DNA of 64,000 nucleotides from Nannochloris sp. 'desiccata' (Eukaryota; Chlorophyta; Trebouxiophyceae; Chlorellales; Chlorellaceae). Each line of letters starts with the position of its first letter. Position 1 is the stretch's first letter. Made by a program: the position numbers and the translations under genes. Below are positions 19,801 to 29,450 of this stretch, one piece after another. The stretch covers positions 186,001 through 250,000 of the forward strand of contig JAGTXX020000008.1 of the NCBI GenBank assembly GCA_019044685.2, given 5' to 3'. The notes under the pieces are model-generated. The model ran no database searches. It was given only the letters and a program-made list of their open reading frames with translations, and was not told the DNA's origin.

Positions 19801-20166
19801 TTCTGGTATCGGCTTTATTACGCAAAAGTGAACGATATTCCCTGAGGATAGTTCAGCTTCCATTTCCACAGCGGAAATAAGGCCATTTTTCTTCAAATGT
19901 TTCTGGTCATGGTAGTCAGCTCTAAACGCTATCGTCTTACCGTCGTGTTGGAGAGTAATTAAATTATTTGGCCAGTCAATTTGGGGATTCTTTTCATCAA
20001 ACCAAGGCTTTCCAAGAACCAAATCAAAAGGACAGTCTCCTAGGAGCACGAATATGTTGGTAAGAGTGTCACTATAGCATGAAGCTCTAATTCTAGCAAA
20101 GGTCCAAGACTTTTTCGCAGCGGTGGTACCGCCCGTCAGCAGTACGAAAAGTAGGGCCATTTTCAA
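16864..20166 (-). CDS. pol: Gyp-C pol (RT, RNase H, integrase, chromodomain), intact frame
   Basis: 1100 codons without a stop. The true pol content starts around 20110, where the frame takes over from the protease frame (RIRASCYSDTL). Then RT with LCYLDDIMIFSK, RNase H with YTDASDFAFGG, an integrase zinc finger (HH then CERCGASK), a DD35E core (MDFVTSLP, SDRGTQF) and a C-terminal chromodomain (VEYYVKWEGYP). This copy keeps a Leu codon (TTA) where copy 2 has TAA. It copies the element's RNA and integrates the DNA. The chromodomain is thought to guide insertion to particular chromatin. Confidence 0.93.
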   Translation of the reverse strand: MKMALLFVLLTGGTTAAKKSWTFARIRASCYSDTLTNIFVLLGDCPFDLVLGKPWFDEKNPQIDWPNNLITLQHDGKTIAFRADYHDQKHLKKNGLISAVEMEAELSSGNIVHFCVIKPIPEKYENYEYGSDGKNLEKNGLEKHVDMLVDELVDVFDPDLPLPVDREIEHEIELEPGASPVAQQMYRLSFEELAELKTQILDYLNRGFIRPSKSPYGAPILFVRKKSGALRMCVDYRGLNRITKKNRCPLPRIDDLLDKLAGAKYFTSLDLKSAYHQIKIKEEDIEKTAFRTPFGHFEFVVLPFGLCNAPATFQTLMNNVFRDELHQFVLCYLDDIMIFSKSLQAHIQHVRHVFEKLRKNKLFVNKEKCLFFQTKIAWLGYIISENGIKVDQSKISTILEWPVPKNTIDILSFLGFTGYYRKFIEKYSHIAAPMTELLKKDISFIWTPTQQQAFETLKSKLTTAPILILPSPDFPFEMYTDASDFAFGGVLMQDQGQGLKPVAFSSKKLSEAERKYDIYEKEALSQIHHLKLWRCYIQSAHRSTAYTDNNVLKYLQTQPRLSPRQARWMEVLSQFNVYVEYITGKANVVADALSRRPDFAMTVVFACQDSDWLLQLKESYKESPEAKKIIQLIQEKQSRDYVFDHGYIVRRTPENTQLYVPEGPLRKELVEEHHDSLLAGHFGVAKTAALLLRCYYWPQLQRDVRRGVQSCERCGASKSSNQKKAGLLQPLPTPTRRFEVITMDFVTSLPDVDNFNAIMIMVDKLTKRVFLAPTTDKVTAEEAATLFYRHVVRNQGVPSTIISDRGTQFTSIFWKSMIAQLGIKHKLSTAYHPQTDGQSEITVRIVVDMLRTLHQEYPNWVQILPAVEFAINNSKNVSTGKTPFFLCYGEEVPTPPTLNLQALAKLNPNQPSVDFAARTQIAIQEAQRMLAEAQRKQKYYADQGRRHLTFEEGDQVYISTADLPLKGPRKLAPKWFGPIPVVKKLSPLNYQVALPPIWRRRYPIFHVEKLKPFVQSTEFPNRYPARPPPDLEQGPDVFNVEKILDRRSTPWGRGFKVEYYVKWEGYPLCDSTWEPKSNFRDAGTEVKRMLREIDQQHDAT

Positions 20167-20410
20167 TCGTTCTAGTCTTTAATTTGTGCTTTAAAACAAA
20201 ACTATCTGCTACTAAGTTAACTGACGAACCACTATCAAACAGTGTGTCAGCTTCAACACAGCCTACTCTAAATTTTGTTCTCAACAATTTTGCCGACTTC
20301 CACCTAGCTACCTCTTTAATTAAATCTACATCAACTACTTCATCAATCTCTTGTTCTAGGTTTTCTACTACAGGCAGCGAGTCTCCACTTTCAACAACAT
20401 CCCTGCTCAC
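20093..20410 (-). CDS. Gyp-C protease frame (copy 1)
   Basis: A 105-codon frame with the aspartic protease motif FDSGSSVNLV and RTADGRYH further on. It starts in the -1 frame relative to gag and overlaps its stop. It ends at TGC TAG, where the main pol frame lies one base ahead. The related Gyp-E lacks this second shift. Confidence 0.8.
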   Translation of the reverse strand: MSRDVVESGDSLPVVENLEQEIDEVVDVDLIKEVARWKSAKLLRTKFRVGCVEADTLFDSGSSVNLVADSFVLKHKLKTRTIENGPTFRTADGRYHRCEKVLDLC

Positions 20411-20428
20411 TGCCTCTGTCCGTTTGGG
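20372..20428 (-). promoter_or_regulatory. -1 frameshift signal at Gyp-C gag/pol (copy 1)
   Basis: Same elements as in copy 2: heptamer C_CCA_AAC (20422-20428 on the minus strand), 6-nt spacer, and a 10-bp stem with 24-nt loop reaching 20372. Confidence 0.75.
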
Positions 20429-21016
20429 TTGATCTTGTTCTTCTTGGGACAGTTAACTACAATGTGACCTGGTTCGCGGCAAAACAAACAACGCCCTTCC
20501 TTAATGCACTGCGCCCTAGTTTCAGGAGTAAGCTTTTCAATCTTTTTAAAGCTATCAATCTCCATAGGAGTTGTAGTACTAGCAGGATGTTGTGAAGAGG
20601 TACTAGCGTGACCAGCATGTTGCCCTTTCCAGCTTTTTCCATTTCCAGCACTACCGCCAGAATCGATTTTTTCAGCGCCGTTGTTTTTATCATTGCCAGC
20701 TTCATACGTAGCGTCATCTACAGCAATAGCGTAGGTCATTAATGCCTCAAGGCCATGTAATTCCTTCAATTTGTACTTTTCAAGGACCTTTGCTTTAATA
20801 CGAGGTTTTAATCCCTTCATAAAGAGGTACGCCATCTCTTCTTCCGTCAGTTCTGTTCTAACCGTCATTGTTAAAAATTTATCTGCATAGGCCTCAGCAG
20901 AGCCTGTTTGCTTCAAACTGTCTAGTTTTTGGCGAGCTTCATACGCTGGATCCTTAGGTCTGTAACGTTGAATTAAAGCGTGTTTAAATGCTTCAAAAGT
21001 AGTAGGAATATTAGCC
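20407..21016 (-). pseudogene. gag: Gyp-C gag, C-terminal part (copy 1)
   Basis: Matches residues from about 135 to the end of copy 2 gag, including the zinc knuckle CLFCREPGHIVVNC. It is cut off at 21016 within the NIPTTFEAF codons. Confidence 0.9.
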
Positions 21017-21294
21017 CTCGTCGCAATGGTCCCCCTGCTGATGCCCATGCTGCTAAAAGTTGTAAGAAACATGAAGGTGAGCTTGCACTCTCTTTAGGCC
21101 ACTTTAAAGATGTTGATGGATGGACACCTACAGCTACCGAGCTCCGCCGCCCTATTTCTGAGGTGCCAAAGCTCCTTGCTTTTCTCCAATCCAACAACTT
21201 ATGCACTCGTTGCCGTTGTCCTGGCCATTGGAAAAACCAATGCAATGGTGGCAATTATGTCGATCCTACAACTTATACCAGAAGATCCCCTTAA
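21017..21294 (+). pseudogene. C-terminal Gag fragment of an unclassified LTR element
   Basis: The plus-strand frame has a zinc knuckle CTRCRCPGHWKNQC (CX2CX4HX4C) near its end and stops at 21294. It is fused at 21016 to the truncated Gyp-C. No pol follows. From 21295 to 21751 only T-rich non-coding sequence is seen, ending in a polypurine-like GGCGGGGTGGTG. Confidence 0.5.
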
Positions 21295-21751
21295 ACCTGC
21301 TGTGTTGTGCTGTTTTTGCTGATAATGTTTGCTGATATATTTTTTTTTTTTTTTCCCGCTGCTGCTGACAATCTTTGCCGACATATTCCCCCTTCGTTGA
21401 CGCTCACTGTGATTGGGCCCCGGCACAAATGCGTCATTTTGCTGCTTGTTGTTTGTTCCTGTCGTTTTCTTGGTGCTCGTTGTTTGCTGATGTTGTTTCT
21501 TTTGCTGCGTGGTGAATGGGCACCCTTGGTTTTTGACCTTGTACAATGTTGGGTTTGTTACGTAGTTTGTTGTTTGTGCTGACGTTGATTTGGATGTGCT
21601 GTGCCACGTTAGTTGTACTTACGGGTCTGTATCGCCTTGTCTAGTCGCCTTAACCTTCTAAAAGTTGTTTGTCCTCGTTGTTTTATTTTTGTTTGCACCC
21701 ATTTTTGTTGTTTGAGCGTTGAGGACAACGCTCGGTCTAACGGCGGGGTGG

Positions 21752-22023
21752 TGTAATAGACTGGCTCCCTCTATAGCTACCTGTCTTCTATACTCTCCCC
21801 TTAGATTGATGTGCTATGTTGTGTTGTCTAGATTGGTTAAGTTACTCTTAATTACATTGCTGAGCTGTTTTGCTGCTATTTCAATGATTGTACCTCAGCA
21901 GTACACATCAGATTGTCTTCAGATAAGCTCTGAGTCTACTACTGAATCTTGGCTGTTTTATTGTTGTTTTAACGCTGTTTTCGCTGTAATTGCTGATATA
22001 ATTAATATATTGATAGACTGGCA
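21752..22023 (+). repeat. Possible solo or 3' LTR
   Basis: It follows the purine-rich GGCGGGGTGGTG and starts TGTAATAGACTGGC. ATAGACTGGC recurs at its right end, and a CA is at 22023. LINE coding sequence begins right after it. Boundaries are uncertain. Confidence 0.4.
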
Positions 22024-23609
22024 CGTCAATAGCAACCGAACTGTGACAGCAGGTAAAGGTTGGGTTGGGGGAACTCCAATAAAAAGTAGCTGCGTTTTGG
22101 CTGGCAATAAGTGCTGGCCAGACGCTGTAGCAAAGGTAGCCATTGCTGCTTTGAAAGCAGGGATCTGTTGTGGACCATCCAAGAGAGCCTTCAGATCATC
22201 AGCAAACTGGCTGCCACTGAGTAGAGAGCCTGCTATCTGAATTCCAATGCCTTGGTCTTTGATCCAACACAGCAGTGCCTGGCCAATGAGTAGATACAGC
22301 AAGGGAGCGAGGGGGCAGCCCTGCCTCACCCCAGCTAAGAGAAGCTTTGGTTCTGCTAAATAACCATTAATAATAGCTGCAGAGCGTGTGCCTTCGAGTA
22401 GTAGGCGAACCCACTGGACGAACCCATGCCCTAAGCCCATTTTTGTTGCCACGGCTAGCAAAAAGTATCTATCTACAGTGTCGTACGCTTTACGAAAATC
22501 ACACAATGCCAGCACAGCAGATCTACCTTCCTCTTTCAGTAGAGCTGCGACAAATTGTAGTAACATTGCATTATCTCCTATATATCGACCCTTTATGAAA
22601 GCAGTCTGAGCTGGATCCACCAGGTCAGGTAGGACCTCGCCAAGTCGTCCAGCCAGTACCCTAGCAAGCACTCGATAGTCAGTATTGGTGAGAGAAATGG
22701 GACGATAGTTTCCAGCATCGACACGATCACCTTTTTTATACAGCACAGTTATAACACCATCCAGGAATCCACAAGGTAGATTCTTCAGGACTCCTATAGC
22801 AGTAAACACACCTGCTAATATAGGTACAAACTGTGTTTTAAACTTTTTATAGAGTTCGACAGGGATTCCGTCTCTGCCGGGTGCCTTGCCAGGTTTGCTG
22901 CGACGTAGCGCCACGAGGACCTCCTGTTCTGTTACCAACACTTCAGCACGACCACTGTCCAGTACAGGGCTACCTTGGCGCTCCATTGCATCTAATACTA
23001 AATTTTGAGCTGCATTAGTTGTTGTAGGCTTGGCTGAGACTGCAGCGCAATGGGTAGTGACCACCCGAGCACAACCGATAGCGGTGCCGACAATTTCACC
23101 ATTGGCAGCACGCAATGCAGAGACCCCCTGGTGCTTCTTGGGATTGAGTTGCCCAGTGAGAGCACGTGTGGGTCTTTCATGGTTGTGGATCCAATCTCGC
23201 TTTTGCTTAAGTTGAAAAACCTCCTCTAACGCCTCTTCAGCAGCAGCTACTGCTTGTCGGGCTTCCGGCAGCGCTGCCAGCGATGTTGCAGCAGCAAGCG
23301 GGTCAGATCCTTCTATAAAAGTATATAACTCTTCTAACTCTTCACGTAATACTGCCACTGGAGCTCGTTGCCGGGCTCGTTGGATACCATTAAGGCGAAA
23401 CACTTTTCGGCTGATATCACGCTTGAGGCGCCGCCACCATTTTAAGCGGGCTTTGTAATTAATAGGCATGTGTGCTTTCTTACTGGCCAGCCAAGTAATG
23501 AATTCAGTGACCAGGTCGTTTTCAGAAGCAAAATACATCCTTAATCTAGGGGCAAAGGAAGCTCCACGATCTCCCTCTATAATTTTCTGGGCCAACGTCT
23601 GTGTTACTA
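22024..23609 (-). pseudogene. Lin-1 reverse transcriptase fragment
   Basis: Minus-strand LINE ORF2: a pre-RT region, then RT with GKAPGRDGIP, YRPISLTNTDY, FRKAYDTVD, GVRQGCPLAP and the catalytic QFADDLKALL (F-A-D-D, as in some LINE clades). It is cut at both ends: fused to Gyp-D pol near 23609 and to the LTR-like repeat at 22023. It may be the second half of the element whose endonuclease lies at 39452-40366. Confidence 0.85.
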
Positions 23610-25845
23610 ACGGGAGCGGGAGCGACAACTTTCTTGTACAAAGGATCTTTAACCAAAGCATCCTTCAATTCAGCTAACCAACCTTGGTTAGGTTCAAAAT
23701 GTACAATAGAATTCACACGAACACTATTAACACGAATACCTTGCACACGAAGCAGCTGTGGCAGCACAGTGTCAGACACAGGGGGCAGTTCAAAATCAGC
23801 GCGTCGACTCAAAGCATCAGCTACAACATTAGCTTTACCAGGGAGATACTTGATGAGCAAGTCATTACCGTACTCTAATAGAGTTTCAAGCCATCGTACT
23901 TGTCTCTTAGACAGTTCTTTTTGTTCCATGAAGTACTTCAAGGAATTATGATCAGTAAGAACAGTGATCGGCACGCCTTCGACATAGTGTCGCCAGCGTT
24001 TGAGAGCACAGACAATAGCATGAAGTTCGCGATCATGAGTAGGCCAACGACGTTCAGTATCACTCAGAGTTTGAGAAATGAAGGCAACAGGACGTTCACC
24101 TTCAGGCGTAGATTGACTAAGCACAGCACCAACAGCGAACTCAGAAGCGTCCGTAGTAATCACAAAAGGCTTGCCAAATTCAGGGTTTTTCAACACAGGA
24201 GCGGTGGACAAGGCAGTCTTCAAGGCTTCTAACGCTTGAGTTTGCTTGGTAGTCCAGAGAAAAGGGACATTCTTCTTAGTAAGCAAGGTAAGAGGGGCAG
24301 CCATGGTGGCGAAACCATGAACATAGCGACGGTAATAATTAGCTAGACCGAGAAAAGAGCGGACTTGCCGGACTGTTTTAGGTTGAGGCCAGTCAGCAAC
24401 AGCTTGAACTTTACGAGGGTCAGCTTTAACACCATCACCATTAATCACATGCCCAAGGAAGGACACTTCAGTTTGGAAAAATTCACACTTAGAGGCCTTG
24501 CAATACAGCTTATTCTGTCGGAGGACGTCAAGCGCGTGGCGAACGTGCTTTTCATGATCCTCAAGAGTATCACTAAAGATAAGGATATCATCTAAGTATA
24601 CCATAATGAATTTGTCCAAACTAGTGCGGAAGATGTCATTCATCAAGGTCTGGAAGGTGGCGGGAGCGTTCGTCAGACCGAATGGCATCACTAAAAACTC
24701 ATAGTGACCATATCTGGTACTAAATGCAGTCTTGTAGATATCTTCTTTAGCTACTCGTATTTGATAATAGCCGGATCTCAGATCAAGCTTGGTAAAGTAC
24801 TTGGCCTTACCAAGGCGATCCAACATTTCTTCAATACGAGGGAGCGGATACCTATTCTTCACAGTCTGTTTGTTCAGGGCTCTGTAGTCAATACACATAC
24901 GTAAGGAGCCATCTTGCTTCTTGACAAACAGCACAGGAGATCCATAGGGAGACACACTAGGCTGTATCTCACCATTTTCCAACATTTCGTTGATCTGTCG
25001 CTGCATTTCATCGTATTCAGGCAGACTCTTTTTATAGTCTGGGCGGGAAGTGGGTTGAGCACCAGGTTCAAGTTCAATACGATGATCTACAGATCGTTCA
25101 GGAGGCAGACCAGGAGGCAAGTTATCAGGGAAAACATCTTCATAATCTTTCATAATATCCTTCGCCATCTTTCGAGCGCCCGCGGCGGTGGTTTCTTTAA
25201 CTTCACTTTCGACACCGTCATCAGTTTGCCGTACATAGCAAGCATATACTTTAGCAGAGGGGCGCTTACGAAGAACTCTATTGAGTTGTACAGCACTCAA
25301 GGGCTTCAATGTAGTGGGTCGGTCTGGTCGCGGACATTGCCAAAAGTGGCGACGACGGCGGTGAGTAAAAGTTATTGTTTTCTCGGAGAAATCAATACTA
25401 GGATTAATTTTACTCAGCCATGGTTGTCCTAATATCATATGATAAGCCGAATCTAAAGGCACTACATCCAGAGATACCGAATCTCTGTAATTCTGGATTT
25501 TAATCGTGGCACGGTGAACAAACTTGTCCAAATCATAAGCGGTACCATCAGCCATCAGGGCTTGAGTCCAGTTCTGAGGATCTTTCTTTTTCGTAGTAAT
25601 TCCAAATGTTTCAACAAAGTCTTGAGAAATAAAATTACCAGCAGCACCACTATCTATAAGGATAGTGACGACCTGGCCATTGACACTTCCACGGAGGACC
25701 TGCAGCTCAGTCTCGGAGCGCACTGCGAGAATATATCGAGGGTCGCAGGCGGGAGCTGGGCCCGAATCAAGGGTGGAGGAGTCATCAACATCATCATCAA
25801 CAGATTCACCGGCAATAAAGACTCCGCTTACTGTCGGTGTCTCGC
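23610..25845 (-). pseudogene. pol: Gyp-D pol, protease to RNase H (3'-truncated)
   Basis: Open in the -1 frame relative to gag from the slippery site onwards. Protease motif [14 protein letters not shown] with [11 protein letters not shown], RNase H with [10 protein letters not shown] and TDHNSLKYF, then ADALSRR at the end of RNase H. The frame crosses into Lin-1 after VVAPAPV near 23610, so no integrase is present. No stop codon interrupts the retained part, so truncation looks fairly recent. Confidence 0.88.
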
Positions 25846-25852
25846 GTTTCCC
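25807..25852 (-). promoter_or_regulatory. -1 frameshift signal at Gyp-D gag/pol
   Basis: On the minus strand: heptamer G_GGA_AAC (25846-25852) in gag phase, a 6-nt spacer (25840-25845), then CACCGACAGTAA (25828-25839) able to pair with TTATTGCCGGTG (25807-25818) around a 9-nt loop, with one mismatch and one G-U pair. The gag stop lies inside the stem. Confidence 0.7.
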
Positions 25853-26715
25853 TGCTTCTTAGTAAGCTCGGGACACTGATTTTTACGATGACCACGTTCT
25901 TTGCAGTAGAAACAACGACCTTCACGACGCAAGGCGTCACGATCATAAGAACCAGAGGGACGAGAATCAATACTACCTATATCCATAGCCACAGGACGCG
26001 GAGCAGGAGCAAGAGAAGCCGGCTGGCGGGACTGCCAGTGTTGGCCAGAGTAATTGCCTCTGCCACGTTGTCCAGCAGGTACCAATTCTAATTCACCAAG
26101 AGTAGCCAAAGTAGCAATCTCGTCAAATTGAAGAGTTGTACGAACCCTATTGGCCGTAGCTTGGGTAATATAATCCTTAACCTTGTCCCAGTACAAGGTT
26201 TTCCGGAAGCGATGCACAATTTCATCCTGAGTGACTTCAGGCAATTCAAGCATAATAATACGGTACTCTCTAATGTAATCAATCACAGATTGAGTACGCC
26301 TCTGACGTAAGTTGTCAAGGCGTTCCCGTGCTTGAAGATGTTCCTCTAAGGGACCAAAAGCACCACGCAAAGCCGTACAAAAATCTTGCCAAGTCCCCCA
26401 AGGAGCGTTAGCCCATTCATCAACAGGGTAGACACGACGCAACCAAGTCTTGGCAGCACCTTGAAGGTAGGGCAAGGCAGTTTGCACCTTCAGCATATCA
26501 TCAGTAATACCAATAGAATGACAGTACAAGGATACAGCGTACAACCAATCTTGCAAAGCTTTACTATCACCGGTAAAGTCATTGGGCTTGCGGGGCTTGA
26601 TACGCTGTGCAGCAGGTGGTTGTTGCACGTTTGGTGGTTGTTGCTGTAACTCATTGAGTTGAGCAGTCAAGAACTGTAGTTGCTGCATCAACTGAGCAGC
26701 TTCTTCGGCGTTCAT
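25828..26715 (-). CDS. gag: Gyp-D gag
   Basis: 295 residues: a Gln-rich coiled-coil-like N-terminus, a Gag core ([16 protein letters not shown] through the IREYR region) and a C-terminal zinc knuckle [14 protein letters not shown]. It starts 24 nt after the stop of the upstream ORF. The C-terminus overlaps the frameshift signal that leads into pol. Confidence 0.9.
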   Translation of the reverse strand: MNAEEAAQLMQQLQFLTAQLNELQQQPPNVQQPPAAQRIKPRKPNDFTGDSKALQDWLYAVSLYCHSIGITDDMLKVQTALPYLQGAAKTWLRRVYPVDEWANAPWGTWQDFCTALRGAFGPLEEHLQARERLDNLRQRRTQSVIDYIREYRIIMLELPEVTQDEIVHRFRKTLYWDKVKDYITQATANRVRTTLQFDEIATLATLGELELVPAGQRGRGNYSGQHWQSRQPASLAPAPRPVAMDIGSIDSRPSGSYDRDALRREGRCFYCKERGHRKNQCPELTKKQGNARHRQ

Positions 26716-26739
26716 CTTGTCGTACGAGCAATACGAATT

Positions 26740-27201
26740 TCAATTAAAATATATAACCCTGCCGTCGGGAAGAACCTTTAATTTATTTTCTTCTTCCCAA
26801 AGGGACCACCGTGCTTCGTCAACACGTCTAGGATTCCAGTACTTTAAGAAGCTTTGTTCTTCTTCACGTGCTTGAGAACAAGCTGTACTAGTTAGTACCC
26901 ACTTGTACTTACTAGGGTTCTTGAGATCAGCTGGAATGCCGTCTAGTGGCACTTGTTTCAATCCCCCTATGTAAGTAAACTTCCCGTAAGTACCTTTAAC
27001 TTTAGCCTCTACGTTAGCTTTCGCGTCAAGGTACTTCTTCAGTTGTGAACTTCTTTTACTCTTGTTGTATTGCCACGTAGTACGCTTACGAGTATCAGCA
27101 ATGACCTTCTTCTTCTTCTTCTGTTTGAACTTCTCTTTACGCTTCTCTTTCTTTACCTCTTTAACCAAGTCTTGATGTACTAGTGTAGTACTAGATGCCA
27201 T
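26740..27201 (-). CDS. Extra ORF upstream of Gyp-D gag
   Basis: 153 residues from ATG 27201. The N-terminal 60 are very basic (runs such as KEKFKQKKKKKV), and the C-terminal half is more balanced (YIGGLKQVPLDG, RWSLWEEENKLKV). It ends just before the gag start, in the same orientation, so both could be read from one mRNA by reinitiation. I recognise no family. Extra ORFs before gag are rare in Ty3/gypsy elements. A captured host gene fragment is the alternative. Confidence 0.6.
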   Translation of the reverse strand: MASSTTLVHQDLVKEVKKEKRKEKFKQKKKKKVIADTRKRTTWQYNKSKRSSQLKKYLDAKANVEAKVKGTYGKFTYIGGLKQVPLDGIPADLKNPSKYKWVLTSTACSQAREEEQSFLKYWNPRRVDEARWSLWEEENKLKVLPDGRVIYFN

Positions 27202-28061
27202 ACACTATAGTACAGTGGAATAGGACTAATACCGGACCACTTGAAGTACTAAATGACTAATACCTAGATCAGCCGTGGACAGTACAGTACTTCTCGCTGA
27301 TAGCAGCTACCTCGGTAGTCACGGATGAGGATTCAGTACTGTGGTGGTGGATGCTTCACTAGATCTTAATCAGATAATATCTTCAGAGATACCTGGACCA
27401 AGATATCAGGAACCGGGGTCAAGAGCCGCCAAAGAAAAATTTCAGAAACGCGTACGCCGGGGGTGTGTCGACTCGCCAAGTCTCAAAAACACACCTGTGA
27501 GAAGCCTATGAGCGGACTTTCGCCAAAGTCAAGCTTATATAGGGCTATCAAACAGATCAAAAGGCCACGCAGAGGAGTGGGGCCCAAAATCAAGAGGTCG
27601 AAGAACGCGGGATGCGAATCAGATGAGGTGCACGCTCACTTGCCAAGTGAGAATCAGAAGGTGCAACTTACGTATCCCGTTTCAAAAGCTGAGAACCAAT
27701 GTAGAACTATGCCTAACTGGGTGGAAGGCTAAGTTCTTAGGAACAAGATGTTCGATCGAATGCGCACAGTGGAGTCACAACTACACTGTCTTAGAGGTCT
27801 ATAGGGTATCTAGGAGTATCAGGTGTACCTGGTTACACGAATCAAGAGTTAATCATAATTAAGAATGTGGAAAAGAGCGATGGAGAGCTATTTAGGAATT
27901 GAGTATGTAGCTTCTCAAGCTATAACGTTATAGGGCACGCAGCCATAACGAGAGTGACTGTGTCAGACTGAGTCTGGCAGAGAATAGCTGTCCAGAGCGA
28001 CGGAAGAAAGAAAAGAGACCAAAATAGAAAAAGGCAAAATAAGGCGCAAAGTGCTACAGTC
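27202..28061. other. Leader/LTR remnant region between Gyp-D and Gyp-C
   Basis: 860 bp without a convincing gene. It should include the leader and perhaps a 5' LTR of Gyp-D, but I cannot find paired ends or a clear primer-binding site. The boundary at 28061 is the start of LTR-C. Confidence 0.4.
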
Positions 28062-28254
28062 TGTGATGATATGGCATAGCTAGCGAGAAGCTGCCTCGTC
28101 ACATCATGCATAGCACGCCTCCGCTGCGTGAGCTAATATAAAGAACACCTTTTGCATTCTGTAGAGGGACTTTGATTTACCTAGAACCTGTAACTAGAAC
28201 TTAGAACAACTAGAACAAGTAGTGGTGTTTAGCCAAACACGGTTAATCATCACA
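28062..28254 (+). repeat. LTR-C, 5' LTR of Gyp-C copy 2
   Basis: 193 bp from TGTGATGAT to ATCATCACA. Differs from the 3' LTR by at least two bases (T/C near 28160 and C/A near 28247). Confidence 0.93.
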
Positions 28255-28257
28255 TTT

Positions 28258-28275
28258 TGGCACCCAAGGCGCGGC
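28258..28275 (+). promoter_or_regulatory. Primer-binding site of Gyp-C
   Basis: TGGCACCCAAGGCGCGGC lies three bases after the 5' LTR and begins with the TGG that pairs with tRNA CCA. Gyp-E has a near-identical site at 48798-48815. Confidence 0.75.
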
Positions 28276-28413
28276 TAGAATCTCCTTGCTCGCTCTCCTA
28301 TTAGAGTCTACCGGTGTTAAGCAAGCCTGGGAACCGGTGTTTTACTGTTCTTAGTGAAATATCAAACTCCAAGGTTGTTTAGCTGAGCCTTGTTAACGAA
28401 TTATTTATTCAAG

Positions 28414-29415
28414 ATGAACGAAGAGCAGATTTTGGCAATGCAACAAGAAAATGCGAATTTGCAAAACGCAGTACAGCAATTGCAAGCGCAGGTTCTTGCT
28501 ATGCAACAACAACAACCACAGCAGCAGGCCATGGCATTTGACCAAGCTCCTGTACCTGCAGTTGTCCCTATACAAGTGGTGGAAAATGTTGACGATGAAG
28601 GTAAAAAGATTACCCGTTTTATCAAAACTAAACCTGACAAATTCTCAGGAAGTCGTAGCAAAGATCCTGAAGAATGGGCTTATGAAGTAGCAAATACGCT
28701 TGAAGCAGCAGGAATTACCTTGGAAGAAACCAAAATCTTGGCCGTGAAGCATGCATTAACAGGTCAAGCGGCGATTTGGTGGCGTTCAATTACCGAAGGG
28801 CATGTAGCTAATATTCCTACTACTTTTGAAGCATTTAAACATGCTTTAATTCAACGTTACAGACCTAAGGATCCAGCGTATGAAGCTCGCCAAAAACTAG
28901 ACAGTTTGAAGCAAACAGGCTCTGCTGAGGCCTATGCAGATAAATTTTTAACAATGACGGTTAGAACAGAACTGACGGAAGAAGAGATGGCGTACCTCTT
29001 TATGAAGGGATTAAAACCTCGTATTAAAGCAAAGGTCCTTGAAAAGTACAAATTGAAGGAATTACATGGCCTTGAGGCATTAATGACCTACGCTATTGCT
29101 GTAGATGACGCTACGTATGAAGCTGGCAATGATAAAAACAACGGCGCTGAAAAAATCGATTCTGGCGGTAGTGCTGGAAATGGAAAAAGCTGGAAAGGGC
29201 AACATGCTGGTCACGCTAGTACCTCTTCACAACATCCTGCTAGTACTACAACTCCTATGGAGATTGATAGCTTTAAAAAGATTGAAAAGCTTACTCCTGA
29301 AACTAGGGCGCAGTGCATTAAGGAAGGGCGTTGTTTGTTTTGCCGCGAACCAGGTCACATTGTAGTTAACTGTCCCAAGAAGAACAAGATCAACCCAAAC
29401 GGACAGAGGCAGTGA
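28414..29415 (+). CDS. gag: Gyp-C gag
   Basis: 333 residues from ATG 28414 (MNEEQILAMQQENANL). A Gln-rich heptad-like N-terminus suggests a coiled coil. A Gag core follows (FSGSRSKDPEEWAYEV ... LMTYAIAVDDATY), and the zinc knuckle CLFCREPGHIVVNC lies near the end. It stops at TGA 29413-29415, 13 nt beyond a slippery heptamer. Intact, unlike this copy's pol. Confidence 0.92.
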   Translation: MNEEQILAMQQENANLQNAVQQLQAQVLAMQQQQPQQQAMAFDQAPVPAVVPIQVVENVDDEGKKITRFIKTKPDKFSGSRSKDPEEWAYEVANTLEAAGITLEETKILAVKHALTGQAAIWWRSITEGHVANIPTTFEAFKHALIQRYRPKDPAYEARQKLDSLKQTGSAEAYADKFLTMTVRTELTEEEMAYLFMKGLKPRIKAKVLEKYKLKELHGLEALMTYAIAVDDATYEAGNDKNNGAEKIDSGGSAGNGKSWKGQHAGHASTSSQHPASTTTPMEIDSFKKIEKLTPETRAQCIKEGRCLFCREPGHIVVNCPKKNKINPNGQRQ

Positions 29416-29450
29416 GCAGGGATGTTGTTGAAAGTGGAGACTCGCTGCCT
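29394..29450 (+). promoter_or_regulatory. -1 frameshift signal at Gyp-C gag/pol (copy 2)
   Basis: Heptamer C_CCA_AAC at 29394-29400 in gag phase, spacer GGACAG (29401-29406), stem AGGCAGTGAG (29407-29416) with CTCGCTGCCT (29441-29450), one U-G pair and a 24-nt loop. The -1 frame is open into protease. Confidence 0.78.

Larger units (their letters stand above)
16542..21016 (-). mobile_element. Gyp-C copy 1, Ty3/gypsy chromovirus, 5'-truncated
   Basis: Minus strand: gag from its middle (21016), protease, an uninterrupted pol and one LTR (16542-16734). The 5' LTR and first half of gag are absent; sequence to the right of 21016 is unrelated. It is almost identical to copy 2 (28062-39451) and shows the empty target (GCTACCTAAAAAAA) into which the Gyp-B composite went in copy 2. 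Confidence 0.92.
23610..27201 (-). mobile_element. Gyp-D, Ty3/gypsy element, 3'-truncated, with an extra 5' ORF
   Basis: Minus strand: an extra ORF (27201-26740), gag (26715-25828), then protease, RT and RNase H (to about 23610), where pol stops abruptly against Lin-1. Integrase and the 3' LTR are missing. The 5' LTR could not be delimited in 27202-28061. Confidence 0.88.
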
